Assembly: GCF_016906535.1 (NCBI RefSeq)
Contig: NC_057372.1
Location: 601,501 to 665,500 of the forward strand
DNA: 64,000 nucleotides
Direction of reading: 5' to 3'
DNA from: Rhizoctonia solani
Lineage: Eukaryota; Basidiomycota; Agaricomycetes; Cantharellales; Ceratobasidiaceae
Part shown: piece by piece, positions 11,067 to 22,349 of the stretch
Layout: each line of letters starts with the position of its first letter
Position numbering within the stretch: position 1 is the first letter of the stretch
Notes under the pieces: model-generated
The model's input: only the letters and a program-made list of their open reading frames with translations
Database searches by the model: none
Told to the model about the DNA's origin: nothing
Program-made: the position numbers and the translations under genes

Positions 11067-11555
11067 CCCTATATGCCTGGAGATTTCCGGCAGTCAGATC
11101 GGCGAACAAAAGGAGAGATATTAGAAACAGCATGAAAACGCGGCGCGACTCAACTTATTATACTCAGTAATATATGAATATCAGGGGCTGAGATAAAAGG
11201 TCCTCAACAAGGGTGAAGCCGATGAAGGGAGGGGAGGGGGGAGTTACCCACATGATCCAGCGCGCTATCTCCAAGCATCCACTCAAATAGCCGAATGACG
11301 TGTATTGCGACCTATAGGCCCGTTCATCAATTCCTCATAAGTAATAGCGGCAATGGTACACGTGCTGATATAGTAATTTTAACTACCCCATCGGATAAAA
11401 AGTACGACATGGGCCACAATATCTCAAACATCCTGCAAACTTAAACTCGAGGTTTGTAATACGGGGTATAACAAATAGTCTATTGCATATAAACAAACAC
11501 ATGTGATAGCCAAAGTTACCTTGCCCTGAGAACACGCTATTCCGTATAAGATCAA
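11067..11555. other. Gap without a gene
   Basis: AT-rich spacer with a purine-rich run at 11226-11244 (GGGAGGGGAGGGGGGAG). Both flanking genes are on the minus strand, so it should carry the DUF3632-like promoter and the UBP8 3' UTR. No open frame with recognisable sequence. Confidence 0.4.
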
Positions 11556-13720
11556 CTAACCATCACCCAAGAGCTGAAGGAGTTCCTCATCCTGAGCTGC
11601 GGCCGAGAGTTCCATCAACATTGACTCGGACATGTCGATATTTGGTAGAAGTTCGCCATCTACCGGTAGGAACATCTCGTCGGCTCCTGCTCGGTAGCTC
11701 AAATGTCTTTTCACATAGACGAGCATATATGCGGAGGACTTGAGGCATTCTTGCAAAGTGACACGCGTAACCCTGGATCGACCGTTAACTAATCGATGCC
11801 ATGTGTGCTTCCAACCACTCACTTGGCATCATCAAATCTATACCACTAACGGATATATCATTTATCAGCTCAACGCCCAAATGCCGTGACTGGATGGACG
11901 CACTCGATCTTGGCAACGCGCAAAATTGGTGTAGTGCCCATTATCCATCGTTTGGCCATCATGATTAAGTACCGCTAGAAGGTCGTATTCGTACATCGAA
12001 TCCGGGCCGGGGTCCTTATTGGCACCTTTTCTTGCCACAACTGACGAGAAAGGTGCCATATTCAATGTGGCACCAAATCTCACCACGTGGTCGATCTTGT
12101 TAGAGGAAGCGGCGCCGACTTCGAATCGCTGTTGGGGGAATATAGTATCAATGGCTCAACACCAATGCGATGATCATCTGTCCAGGGCTTGCCTTGAGCT
12201 GAAAACACAGCACTGGGGGGAGTTTTCGTATACTGAACTGCTTGGTAGCATCCTAAACATTTCACACATCAGAAGTTGTATCCTGAATCCAATATATGAC
12301 CAACATTCGATGATTTCTCGCATTTATCACATTTATATGTCGTTTTCTCGGGCTGAGTGAATCTATTCATGAAAAGGTTCTGCATTCATAATTTCAAATG
12401 AAGAACCAAGGGTACATACCTTTTCAGACAAGAAAGAAGGGTCATTTCAGTATCCTCCGTCCCCACATTTTGAGCTGTCGGCTTCAGTTCTAGACTTATA
12501 TCAAGCATGATCTCCGATCTTGATGTTACGTTCTCACAATGCCCACATTGGACATCGCTTTGTAGCAAGCCGGCAAATGTCGAATGGACCAAACATGTGC
12601 AATTCGTCTGAGAAGACCCGGGTGTAGTCGCGTGAATTTGATTGAGCATTGAGATGAAGAACTCATGAGCGTCGTGTTGCGCGTATGTTGCTAGTTCGCT
12701 TGACTTGACCCAAAGGCAATGAAGCATTGAAGTAGGAACATATGGTCCTGGATCGGAGGAATAGACCTACATAGGGAACTCAGGTACAAGTGATAATATA
12801 CATCTCCATACTTACTTTGGTGAACAACCGATCCATTTCACAGCTCATGCAGTCTTTGGTATCGCACAACTGGTGGTTGTGCCTGTCGCTCATAAAATAA
12901 TTCCGTACTAACGGGTTGTGCACCATAGTTTGGACAATTACATTCAAGTAGCACGTATTGCCCATGTTGATGAGTCCCCGTAGACCTATCACGTACACAA
13001 CGTTAGTACGCTTGCTGATACCGCTTAAATATCAATTACCCGAGCATTGCACTTGTGTGGCCCGGGCTAGGTCGTTGGCTATTTGTCCATCGGGAACCCA
13101 AGGGCGATATTGCTGGCGCGGAGAAGAAGATACTACCAAATGCGTCAGTATCCAACTAGCGGTATGCACTAAATTGTGGTAGTACTCTTAAAACGAGCGA
13201 CCTGTTCTTCCGCAGAGAGCAGCGCAAGGGAGTGCGCCTGATCGAGTCGGCTACTATAAATAAAATCATCACAGTCGGAGCAGAACACCGAACCAGACAC
13301 GAGATCCATGACTGGACCATGTATACATATTAATATATGATAGTTTCAAGGAGTGAGGAACCATACGTACAGAAACCATGCCCTGCAAGCCTAAGGTGGT
13401 CTGTGATGTGCCCAGGCATAAAACAGCCTGCAACGAACAATCCATGCAAACAAACGGACGAGGTAGCGCCATTCTACATTCCGAACATCGGACAGCAGCT
13501 ACCTACACCTGGGGTAAGTAAAATAAACAATTTCATGGCAAAGTATCACACCTTAGGACGTTTACTCCCCGGTTCGTTGTTGCTCGATTGCATTTGACTT
13601 CTTGCTCTCCAAGTAATAGCCGAAGAGTATAGCTGACAAATCCTGGAATAGCTATCCTCGCTCTAATATGAGGGCAATCCGAATCTGACTCTAGTACTCG
13701 GGTTCGGACTGGTCGTTCAT
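11556..13720 (-). CDS. UBP8: SAGA-type ubiquitin C-terminal hydrolase Ubp8/USP22
   Basis: Deubiquitinase of the SAGA coactivator that removes ubiquitin from histone H2B. The start MNDQSEPEY (13720) leads into SDCPHIRARI, the first ligands of a ZnF-UBP domain, which continues RCSECRMALPRPFVCMDCS, PGHITDHLRLAGHGF and GSVFCSDCDDFIYSSRLDQA. The peptidase domain follows: Cys box GLRGLINMGNTCYLNVIVQT (about 12945), a Cys-pair insert DTKDCMSCEMDRLF, YAQHDAHEFFISMLNQIH, the zinc ribbon FAGLLQSDVQCGHCENVTSR, LDISLELKPT, and the His box QTMDNGHYTNFARCQDRV (about 11910). It ends SSAYMLVYVKRHLSYR and an acidic tail, stop at 11556. Two single-base gaps break the N-terminal zinc finger (about 13688-13694 and 13425-13433); the catalytic part is clean. 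Confidence 0.9.
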
Positions 13721-14109
13721 AGTTACATCAAGTCCAGCTGCAAAGTCTGTATCTTGGGTTCCAACGTAGTCATTTTCCAGAGTTTCTTCGTTTCAGACGA
13801 AGAGGAATCTGTGCTAGCGGCGTCACTCGAGGGTGCTTGGCGAGCCGGAGAGTGATCAGAATCGTCACTGCCGCATGAGTAGCAATGTCGGGCACAGGCA
13901 TGATCGTCGATATGTTATTACAGCTCACGATGAAGCTCCCAAGTACCAGTGCTTAAGCTCCCAGGTACAATATTAAACTTAGGGAAAACAAGATAGCGTA
14001 TATGTTACAAATGCGATGTGGTAGTGGGTAATTGCAGCAGACAAATATCAAACAAAGTTACCAAAAACCTGATCGCGACCCCCCGGATTGTTTAGCGCCC
14101 GCTACTTCT
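13721..14109. promoter_or_regulatory. Divergent promoter region UBP8 / HIT gene
   Basis: About 390 bases separate two genes transcribed away from each other. On the minus strand 13740-13920 encodes a Ser/Asp-rich frame (HACARHCYSCGSDDSDHSP) that might be an upstream UBP8 exon, but it has no start codon and I cannot connect it in frame. Confidence 0.35.
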
Positions 14110-14978
14110 ATGTTGATTCCGCTCCTAGACCCGACCTCGATGTTGAGTTGTACCAAGAATCAGGCCATCGAACTCAAAGACGATGTACACGGGTCTAGTC
14201 CTGCCCTGAAGAAATGCGTTTTCTGCGACGTCCGAAAAGAACTGGGGTTTGCTGTTGTTTACGAGGTACGAATTCGGCAATTGATATCAACTCGCCATGT
14301 CATTATAGAACACTATTTTGTTGAAGCGTTTCTTATTGTTTACACTTGTTTTCTCAGAATGAAGAGCTTATCGTTTTCAAAGATAGAGATCCAGCTGCCA
14401 GGGTACGTGTTATCATGCGACACAACAACTGGATATTGTCTTAATAGTTCGCTTGGCAGGAACACCTGTTAGTTATCACTCGTCGACATGTCAGTAAGTA
14501 CTCGCTGCAGCTTCCCGATCGTATATCCATAGTTATCTGTCTGTCTTTATAACAGAGAGCATCAAGTCGCTGAATACCTCAGACGTACCACTCTGTAAGT
14601 TGGCTTAGAATCACAAAATGATCTAAATTAACGACAAGCCAAAAGTATTGCGAATGCGTGATGTCGGGTCCCAAGCTCTTAACTCACTTGGCATTCCGAG
14701 TGACCAACAGAAGTATTTTCACTGCGTTTACCGTCAAGCACATGGCGTCTGATATCTTTGATAGGTTCGGATTCCATATACCACCTTTCAACACTGTCAA
14801 CCACATACACCTGCACGCCCAGGGACTTCCCTACAAAAACGGACTTAGAGAGAAGAAATATAGGATGTCTACCTCGAGTCGAACCGGCAAGGCCAAAGGG
14901 TTTTCCTGGTATGCTGAACTTGGACAATGTGTGCGGATTCTAGAATCGGGCAATAAAGTTGGCGTGTTTCCGTGCTGA
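14110..14978 (+). CDS. HIT-domain nucleotide hydrolase (HINT3-like)
   Basis: Histidine-triad nucleotide-binding protein, probably an AMP-lysine or adenylate hydrolase. Spliced exons read KKCVFCDVRKELGFAVVYE, NEELIVFKDRDPAAR, EHLLVITRRHV, SIKSLNTSDVPL, MRDVGSQALNSLGIPSDQQK, then FGFHIPPFNTVNHIHLHAQG. HIHLHA is the HxHxHxx catalytic triad, and the paired start Cys (CVFC) resembles HINT3 and aprataxin-branch members. After the triad come LPYKNGLREKKYRMS and GFSWYAELGQCVRILESGNK, a C-terminal extension common in basidiomycete relatives, ending VGVFPC. Introns are 45-75 nt, GT-AG, including one joining DQQK to FGFHIPP (donor GTATTT, acceptor TTGATAG). The ATG at 14110 is the first in frame. Confidence 0.85.
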
Positions 14979-15112
14979 TAGATCAGTTCGAGACTTTTGG
15001 TTGTACAAGGATGGACATTAGCGCACTAGTAAAGAACAGTAGTAACAATATCACAATTATCAACCAATAGTAGTACAAGCCAACCTGTTCCCTAAGTTAC
15101 ATAAATCTATAA

Positions 15113-15938
15113 TCACTCGTCCTTCTTGGCGGCAATCTTTTCGGCCTCTTTGATAGAGGCAGCATCAGTTTGAGGTTCGCCGGCGCCTATAGATTGGGAG
15201 GTTGGTGAGAAGACCAGTCAGATAATCTCGGTCGAGTACTCACCGAACAAACCACCCGGAGCCTTGAATGGCCGCTTCAAGTTACCAGTAGCAGGTCTGC
15301 CAAAGATATGGATGGCAACTGGCTTCGCCTCGATCAAGTTTTTGAGACCCATCAGACCCTGAATGAAGAGCGGCTGGGTGTATTTCATGTAGCCATGCAA
15401 GAAAGCCATCATGAGGACACCCATGTAAACGCCACGACCAGTTTAGAGGTCTCCGCCAAGTCGTAATCCCGGACAGTGGTAGTCACGAGTCCTCCAGATT
15501 CAGGAGACTAACACGCGTATATTAGCATACATACCGCCAATCCTATACCGTGTGCATACCATGGGACTCTTGGGCTCAACTGTAGAGATTGTAAGAAACT
15601 ACTGTCTGTAGATGATCAGAGGACGCTCACCATATTTGAGCACAGTTTGGTCGTTCTTGGCCTTAATCTGGAGAGCCACACGATAAGCACGCAGACACCG
15701 AGGTTCAGATCCAGATAGATGCTTACCCTGTATGAAACCACGTAGAATGTAGCCAGACAGATAAGTTGTGCCGCAATGTATCCCAGGCGAACGTAGTGGA
15801 GGACCTCTGGGTCGTCAAATGGAATCCTTCGGGCCACTGCACATGCACGATTTCAGTTTAGACTGATTAGCTACTAGTAAACCACGCACCCTGCATAGCA
15901 CCGAGGGAAACCATAAGGTTAGTGACTGCCGGGTTCAT
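15113..15938 (-). CDS. PHO88: ER membrane targeting protein Pho88/SND3
   Basis: Component of the SRP-independent (SND) targeting route to the ER membrane; yeast Pho88 was first linked to phosphate uptake. The start MNPAVTNLMVSLGAMQ at 15938 is followed by VARRIPFDDPEVLHYVRLGY, IAAQLICLATFYVVSYR (membrane helix), IKAKNDQTVLKYVEP, and after introns TTTVRDYDLAETSKL, GVLMMAFLHGYMKYTQPLFI (second hydrophobic segment), LMGLKNLIEAKPVAIHIFGR and RPFKAPGGLFG, ending IKEAEKIAAKKDE. Every block of the fungal family is present in order, about 185 residues, the normal length. Five short introns; frame clean. Confidence 0.92.
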
Positions 15939-16209
15939 GTTGACTTTTGCCGCGAGAAAAAAAAACGAAGGAGAGGGAGACGTGGAGGGATTGCGCTCTG
16001 GTCTGACGTGGAGTCTCTCACAACTTTTACTTATGGCGTGGTAGATGATCACGTGGTACCGATTATGTGAGAATCCCTGAGCGCTCTGGGCAGGAACGCT
16101 TGTTCTGTGTCAACTCCTGTACTGACCAAGACAGCCTTCGTGCGCTATCATTCACCTTGGCAAACAAGTCGATACATACTATAGTAAACATCTACCCACT
16201 GCTTAATTA

Positions 16210-17715
16210 ATGGCCTTGATATCTGTCTACAGAGCTTGCTTTGTCCTTAGTTGCAGACGCTCAGTCCCAAGGCGGAATTATTCTACACCCAAGTTCCAAA
16301 AGAGTGACTCCCCATCAGTACTCTCTCGCCCCTTTGAAGACTTCTTCGAATCTCCTGCCGGCGTAAATGTAGTGATCACTTCGTCCTCATTCGAACCATT
16401 TTCAATCAAGGGACTTCCATTCTTATTAAAAGCTAATCTAGTCAACGAGGTAATGTATTTACTTATATTCGTAGAGCTACACGAACACTCAATGCGACAA
16501 CCAGACATTGCCAAATGTATACGAAATTACAGAAGAGGGAAATGTCATTCTTCAGGAACTTGACAAGAGAATGGAAAAGGCCAAATCACAGACGGGTGGG
16601 TGCCCCAGGCCAGATTGTCGAAACCTGCTCGAAAGAAAGTGGTGTTCCCACTAGGTCCGTTGCGGTTTTTCTTTCAGTCGAACTTTGCACGTGGACCAGG
16701 CGTATCAGAACTATTCCCAAAAGCTATGGGTACATACAGCGCATCTAGGAAGGCCTTGAAGACTTTATGGGCAGATCTCGGCGCTATTGTTTACGAGGTT
16801 TGTGGCATCTTGGTACATTTGGTGCATTTGTTTGTATCTGACCACTATCATAGGCTGAGGAACCTGCGTATCTGAGACCCGCGCCGACGGGCATGATCCA
16901 CCACTTGTATGTCCCAATTCCTGGTACGTCTATCGATTCGGAAACAGTTGGGTACTGACATATTGAATATATATGTAGATGGGCCCCAGACCTTGTTGCA
17001 CTGTGCTAGTTGTTCTATTACTCAGCTTACGCCATATGCGCTCACAAAACCTCGTCCTAGCGATGTAGTCACTTCGCCACAACTTGACGTTAGGCTCGCT
17101 GCTCTGCGACATCCTATTAGCGATGTATTTTATGCGCTGGTCACCCGCATAGGTACAACTCCCCACGAGGAACGAATACAAGCCGCACTTCTCGCTTCGT
17201 GCTCTTTCCCGTACGTTAGTACTAGAAATGCATTCATGAAAGGATCCGTTCCCGCTCGTATACTTGTTGACGATTCAGCTGGAGTGACTCTCTCGGGCCA
17301 GGCCGCAAAACAATGGTTTGATCGCCTGCGACTGAGCATGGAACAAGCATGCCCCAAGGTGATGGATGGACGCATGGCCGAATTGGACAATCACCTCGGA
17401 CGGGTGTTTGTATCAACGGCTCCTGGGACGAGTTCAACTGGTTCCCCGTCCTCACTTGTTCCTCATTACGGCCATGGACGTAAAGCATATGCGCAGGGGC
17501 TCGTTATTGGGAATTTCCGTACGGCCGGAGTCCCATCTGAGGAGGCGTGTGCGTCTTGCTCGGGTCAGTTGGAGAGCATTCAGGGTGCGTGGGTCGCAAA
17601 AGTAGCCCTAAAGGGAAGTGAGATAGACAGCAAAAGGGAGGACGAAGTAAGCGTGCGTGTACTGAACCCCTTACCGATGTTGGCTGCGTTGGCCGCAACT
17701 GGAGTCTTGGCGTAA
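16210..17715 (+). CDS. Unrecognised protein with mitochondrial-type N-terminus
   Basis: I do not recognise the family. The first exon starts MALISVYRACFVLSCRRSVP, with RRNYST following: Arg/Ser-rich, no acidic residues, as in a mitochondrial presequence. It continues SVLSRPFEDFFESPAGVNVV, ITSSSFEPFSIKGLPFLLKA. Later pieces are YEITEEGNVILQELDKRMEK, NFARGPGVSELFPKAMGTYS with SRKALKTLWADLGAIVYE, and AEEPAYLRPAPTGMIHHLYV. The long last exon (about 16981-17715) includes DVRLAALRHPISDVFYALVT, SGQAAKQWFDRLRLSMEQAC and LNPLPMLAALAATGVLA, a hydrophobic end that could be a membrane anchor. Introns carry normal GT-AG borders. The region 16600-16680 could be intron or coding. A mitochondrial matrix or inner-membrane protein is inferred from the N-terminus alone. 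Confidence 0.6.
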
Positions 17716-18313
17716 TCAATGAGATACAATCGTGAGTATGAATGAGCTGATCGCTACGTAGGGTTCAACTAATGTACTGTATTTCCTCCATTCTTTGTCA
17801 AATAGATCACTGAAACTAATAATAAGCGTGTTAGAGAGTAAACTTAAGTCAAGTAAATTTCGATTAATGGTCAATGTATGCATCGCGGTCACAGAAAGCC
17901 TAGCGTTGGGCGTCAATCTGAGATGGCTCGGGCCACAATTAGTCGAACTTTCTAAAGATAATGTGAATCAAGAGACTGAAACTCAGTCAGAAATGTCAGC
18001 CAGCATTGTACTACGTCCGGTACCTGTCGGACAACAGATGCGATTCCACCGCTTAAAGTCGACAGTTCTTGATCAATTTGGTACCTTGACACAGACCCAA
18101 CCCAAAGCTCTAAGCATATAGTAGGTTCCAACTTCAGACTCATGTACAACTAAGAACACTTTCAGTGTCACCACTTTGTTGGTATGATATTACAATTGTT
18201 AATGTGTCGAGAATAATGAGAAAAAACAAACATATTGATGATAGAAGAATAATGGCATAACATGCGATCCGCCCGTGAAGTAAACAAAAAAGGACCCAAA
18301 AAACACGTGTTGA
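17716..18313. other. Convergent intergenic region
   Basis: Lies between the mitochondrial-type gene (plus) and the zinc-finger gene (minus), so both 3' UTRs should fall here. Plus-strand open frame 17795-18121 (108 codons, compositionally ordinary) has no motif; it may be chance. AT-rich around 18180-18300. Confidence 0.4.
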
Positions 18314-19492
18314 TCATGAGAGCGAATGCCTTCTGTTATGGCCATCAAATTGACGGATGATTCGGCGAATGATAGGTGGTGGTGAAGGGAGCTCTGAGGC
18401 CAAAGCAAAGTTATAGGCACCGAAGTCCGAATCAATAGCCTCTGTGGAAATCTCGTCTGCCTCGTCATCTGTCCATATCAAGTTCTCCGCCTCGGTCATA
18501 GCGGAGTCCTCAAACCTTACAGGTCCCTTCCATAATTCGTGGTCACTGTCGTTCGAAACAGGGGATGGCGAGGGACTGTTGACCATTTCAAACTCTGTCG
18601 TGTCCTCTATAGATGCTCTGGTCTTGGGATTCGAAGTGGCAGGACAGGACCCATTGGGGATACCAAGAAGCACACCACCGCTCAGGATCCCGACATTGTT
18701 TCCCTCGTATTCCATAACCGGTTGACGCTGAGCGACAAAATACGTGCGTAGTTCTGCTGGGTTGGATCTCGTATTGAACCGGACTTCTGAGATAGTCGAG
18801 GTAGGGTGGGACACAACCTCATAAAGTTCCTCCTCATCGGGAAAGTCATCCGGGTTATAGCTGACTTTGGGGGTCGATTTAGGCAAAGTTGGCGAAGGCA
18901 GGTCATTGTCTGTCGTATCTGGACTTGAGGCGTCTTCTCCTTTCACAAATGCTGACAACTGCCGGTCCAAATCTGATTCTGGGCTAGCTGATCTCACAAC
19001 ATGTTGATATCGACATGTATCACCATTGATACATCTTCCGGCCTGAAAGTAGCGACAAGGCGGTGCAGTTCTGCGATGGGAACTTGTACGAGAGTTATCC
19101 TGATAAGGACGAGTCCTATTATTGGAAATTCGGGGTCGAGAAGCACGTGTTGAGAAGACTGCAGAGCGCGTGGCAGCGTCCTGAAATGGTATCAGATGTA
19201 GATAACAAGTGCATTGTGTGTGCCGACTGACTGTATTCAAAGTCATCGTCACATCGGAACCGGCATCGTCCCACTCGATCTTTGGCGACTTTGGCGTGAA
19301 CTGTTGGCAAACTCTCAGTCTCAGACAATGCCGTAGTAAGGCGTATGGCCTACCGAGGTGGGTGTCATCGAATCGGAGTGAATAACCTATATGGCCCATA
19401 CTTTAAACTAGTAGAAAAGCTATAATAGGCAGATAGTATACCTTTTCTATGAAACCAGATTCGTTCAGCATGAGTCCTGGGATAATAGTCAT
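18314..19492 (-). CDS. Single CCCH zinc-finger protein
   Basis: Probable RNA-binding protein. A C-x7-C-x5-C-x3-H finger, CRYFQAGRCINGDTCRYQH, sits at about 18995-19055 and is preceded by Arg/Ser/Thr-rich sequence (RPYQDNSRTSSHRRTAPP). The rest of the exon down to the stop at 18314 is acidic, Ser/Pro-rich and probably disordered (LPSPTLPKSTPKVSYNPDDF, SPSPSPVSNDSDHELWKGPV), with a basic end IIRRIIRQFDGHNRRHSLS. Upstream exons include FTPKSPKIEWDDAGSDVTM and YSLRFDDTHLG. The start is unclear: ATGs at 19492 and 19471 begin GLMLNESGFIEK before an intron, while 19399 opens the long frame. One finger only, unlike the tandem fingers of Tis11 proteins. Target unknown. Confidence 0.72.
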
Positions 19493-21339
19493 ACGAGTAT
19501 GCGTAAGGTAATATCAATTAGGAATAGCGTATTGTAGAGTGTTTAGATCCCGAAAGTAGGGGGCCAAGTGTTGCAATGTTATTGAGGAAACCTGGGAACT
19601 CACACGTTGGCCTTATAAACATCGACCTTGTTCATTCGGTGCAACTCAATTCTGCGATCAAACCTCGTTTTTTTGTTCCATGCGCGCTTGGGCCAATGCG
19701 AGTCTAGGAGAAGCCCGGTTTGGGGAATTTGCGAAAACGGCCGGGAAATGATAGTACACTTGATAGAACGTCGACATGTACTGAGTACGCTATTGTTCCA
19801 CAACCGAATCATCCCTATTACGTGGGCGGGCGCGCTTAATGTCCAGCTGCACACGTCCAGTGATCATTCAGGAGGTGCTCCCCGCATTGTCCCTGATCTA
19901 CTAATCAGCATTGCTTGGCACTGCTTGGGCTCTACGTATATGCTTGGTCTCCTATCTGCAATCATAAGTTTCGAAGGCCTGGACGCTTCAAGTCTCCTCT
20001 CGGTCGCCTGGCTGTCGTAGAAACCAAAGAATACGAAGCCCATTGCCAGACTGAATACTCTAAAACCTTAAACTATACAATGCAATATACTTCGCCTGTT
20101 CAAAGGGTAGGAGCGTCTCACCATGGGGCTTGGCTAATGCCCAAGACATCTGTGAAGTAGTTAGTAGAATCAACTGTTCTCAATCCTAACCCGGACAGGG
20201 CACCGGCCTCATACTATTTCTGTGAACAATAGTTAAGTCATTTGCACATATTTTAGGTGATTGGTGGCCACATTAGTAGTGGATGATATATTCTGTTTGC
20301 TGCTCTGGGACGTGCCACACCGTTCCTTAATGCTCCACTCGCGGTTAGCTCAATACAGTTCCATCCTGCCGGGACGTACCTGCGATAAACGAACATCTCA
20401 GGCCTTCAGCCGGGTGATACCAACCCGGCGGTGGCCCATGCTGATGAAATGGCGATCGACTACCGTGATTTATGTATTAGTACTGGGGACGGACGATGAC
20501 AAGTCAACGTGTAGAGTGTGCCCATTTTTCCACAATTTATTTTTCTTTCGAGCGCCGAATGATTATCGGATATCGATGTACAGATTAACGCAGCTCAAGT
20601 GTCTTGGGATGGTGCCTCGTCTAAACTCTTGACGAATAAAGATAGTTGCGGGACGTTTAATTTCAACTGAATTCGATGCCTGGCCCACTTCCGAGAATAG
20701 AAAGTTTCATCTCGACCACATACATTGGATAAGGGACTAAGTGAACAATGAGTTAGCTTTATGCATGTAATTTCCCAAGATAATCAATCGTTTACGGGCA
20801 CATTGTAGTTATCCCATATATAGCATCAGGTTGCGCCTCTCGGTATGTAGGACAACGCTAGTTTGTTTTGGAGCTTGAGAATAAAGAGAGCCTTCCTTGC
20901 GCTCTGGTTTAGTAGAAAGTTTAAGCCCCAAGAAGGGATGCAAGATAGTAGTGACGAGCGTAATCGGGTACGAGACGCGCCGGGTTGGGTACACTCCAGT
21001 CTAGTAGTCCTGGGAAATGGACAGTGGTCTGTAGGGGCTTTCATCGTCAGTTAGCAGATCACAGGTTAGGTATCGGTAGTTGGTTTGGTCGGATTCATGG
21101 GGATAAAGAGTGCGCGTGGGATAGCAAGATATTCCTTGATGAATACATTTGGGGAAAATAAATAGTTTACATGAGGCTGTCACAATAATTTACGGGAATT
21201 TAAAACGAGATGGAAATGTAGCGATTTCTGGAGGATTCAATCAGATTCACTTTGGTCCCCTGGTCAGTGTCGCTTCATTAATCTTGGAATGGAGCATTTG
21301 GAGGATTGTGGTCTGCGAAGTTGAGTGGGAAAACTTCGA
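19493..21339. other. Stretch without a convincing gene
   Basis: Several open frames of 60-130 codons occur on both strands (longest 19628-20020, plus), but none has a recognisable domain or an intron-consistent extension. I see no RNA gene. It may hold decayed or lineage-specific sequence. Confidence 0.4.
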
Positions 21340-22305
21340 CTACTGTGTGGTCGACTCCTCTGTGACGACCTGCAAGGTTTGGTTGCGGCTCTGGTGGACA
21401 TTAGGCCTTGCAGGTGGCTCGCTCTTCTTGACCAGGTGAGTTATCCTCCCACGGTATTGTGGTTTCTCGCCTGGCTCAGGACCTGCGGGGCCCAGTTCAT
21501 GCGGCTCGGTACAGGGCGAATCGATAGGCGAATCGGTAGGCGAATCGGTAGGCAAATCAGTAGGCAAGCCCATGGGCGAGTCCGAGAAATCCGACTCGGA
21601 GTTCAAAGATTGCTTTCTGACGGGCCTTTTTGTAAGTCGTCAGCACGTGTTCAGTAGCAAAAAGAAAAAGAAAAAGAAAAAGAAAGAAAGCTGTATTTCA
21701 CTCACTGGCAGGGAGTAATTCTTGAACTCTCGGTAGCAATATTAAGCTTAATTCGCGTTTCATTTGGGGCCTAGTTTCAAAAAGGGTTGTGCGTCATCAA
21801 TTGTCGGTAATACACAGATATCGTGTGATGCTCACGCTATCCATTGCGATTGTACAAGTTTCGAGGACAGGTGGGAAGCGTGGGAGTAGTGCTGATCGTC
21901 TCCTGAAATGAGCACTGGGGGATGTTGAGGGACACGTCGAAGAAGGTAGATATATAAACCTAATTCAGGTCGAGATGGAGTTCAAACTATGCGCAGTCTC
22001 GATTACTGTATTCGGATGTGATTGGTCACTACCTCATGTACACATTCTTTGCATCTATCTCAACGTGTGTTCAGGATGTCGCAAATAAGATCAAGTAGCA
22101 TAGCATCCAATTAATAAACATAAAACAGCACCTCAATCACGGGGAGCAAAGATAGGAGTCCAACAAATAGTCTGCAAGGGTTAGTATCAGCACAACGAAA
22201 CTTACGCACAATAAACCTTGGATGAAATAAACACGTTAATCTGTAAGCGGTCAGGGCAAAGGGACTGTTTTTTTCGAGAAGTGTCGCTAAATGCGCGATG
22301 TTCAT
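21340..22305 (-). CDS. Tentative membrane/repeat protein exons
   Basis: Weak candidate. From 22305 the minus strand reads MNIAHLATLLEKNSPFALTA then, around a 34-nt candidate intron with a good branch site (CTGATACTAAC) and CAG acceptor, a hydrophobic stretch GLLSLLPVIEVLFYVY. Further on, 21340-21606 is open and encodes a Ser/Asp/Pro repeat block (DLPTDSPTDSPIDSP) and SEPPARPNVHQSRNQTLQ. I cannot show that the two parts are one gene, and the hydrophobic part is not in the frame expected from the intron. Function unknown; could be a decayed gene. Confidence 0.22.
21515..21562. repeat. Four imperfect tandem 12-mers
   Basis: Units GGCGAATCGATA, GGCGAATCGGTA (twice) and GGCAAATCAGTA follow head to tail. 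Unit length is a multiple of three, and on the minus strand they encode an (S/T)-D-(S/L)-P repeat inside an open frame. Confidence 0.8.
21658..21690 (+). repeat. A/G microsatellite (AAAAAG)n
   Basis: About five copies of AAAAAG decaying to AAAG. Purine-only on this strand; likely intronic or intergenic. Confidence 0.85.
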
Positions 22306-22349
22306 GACAACGTGCCCAGCGTTAGCTCCACCAGCCGCGCGTCAAAAAT

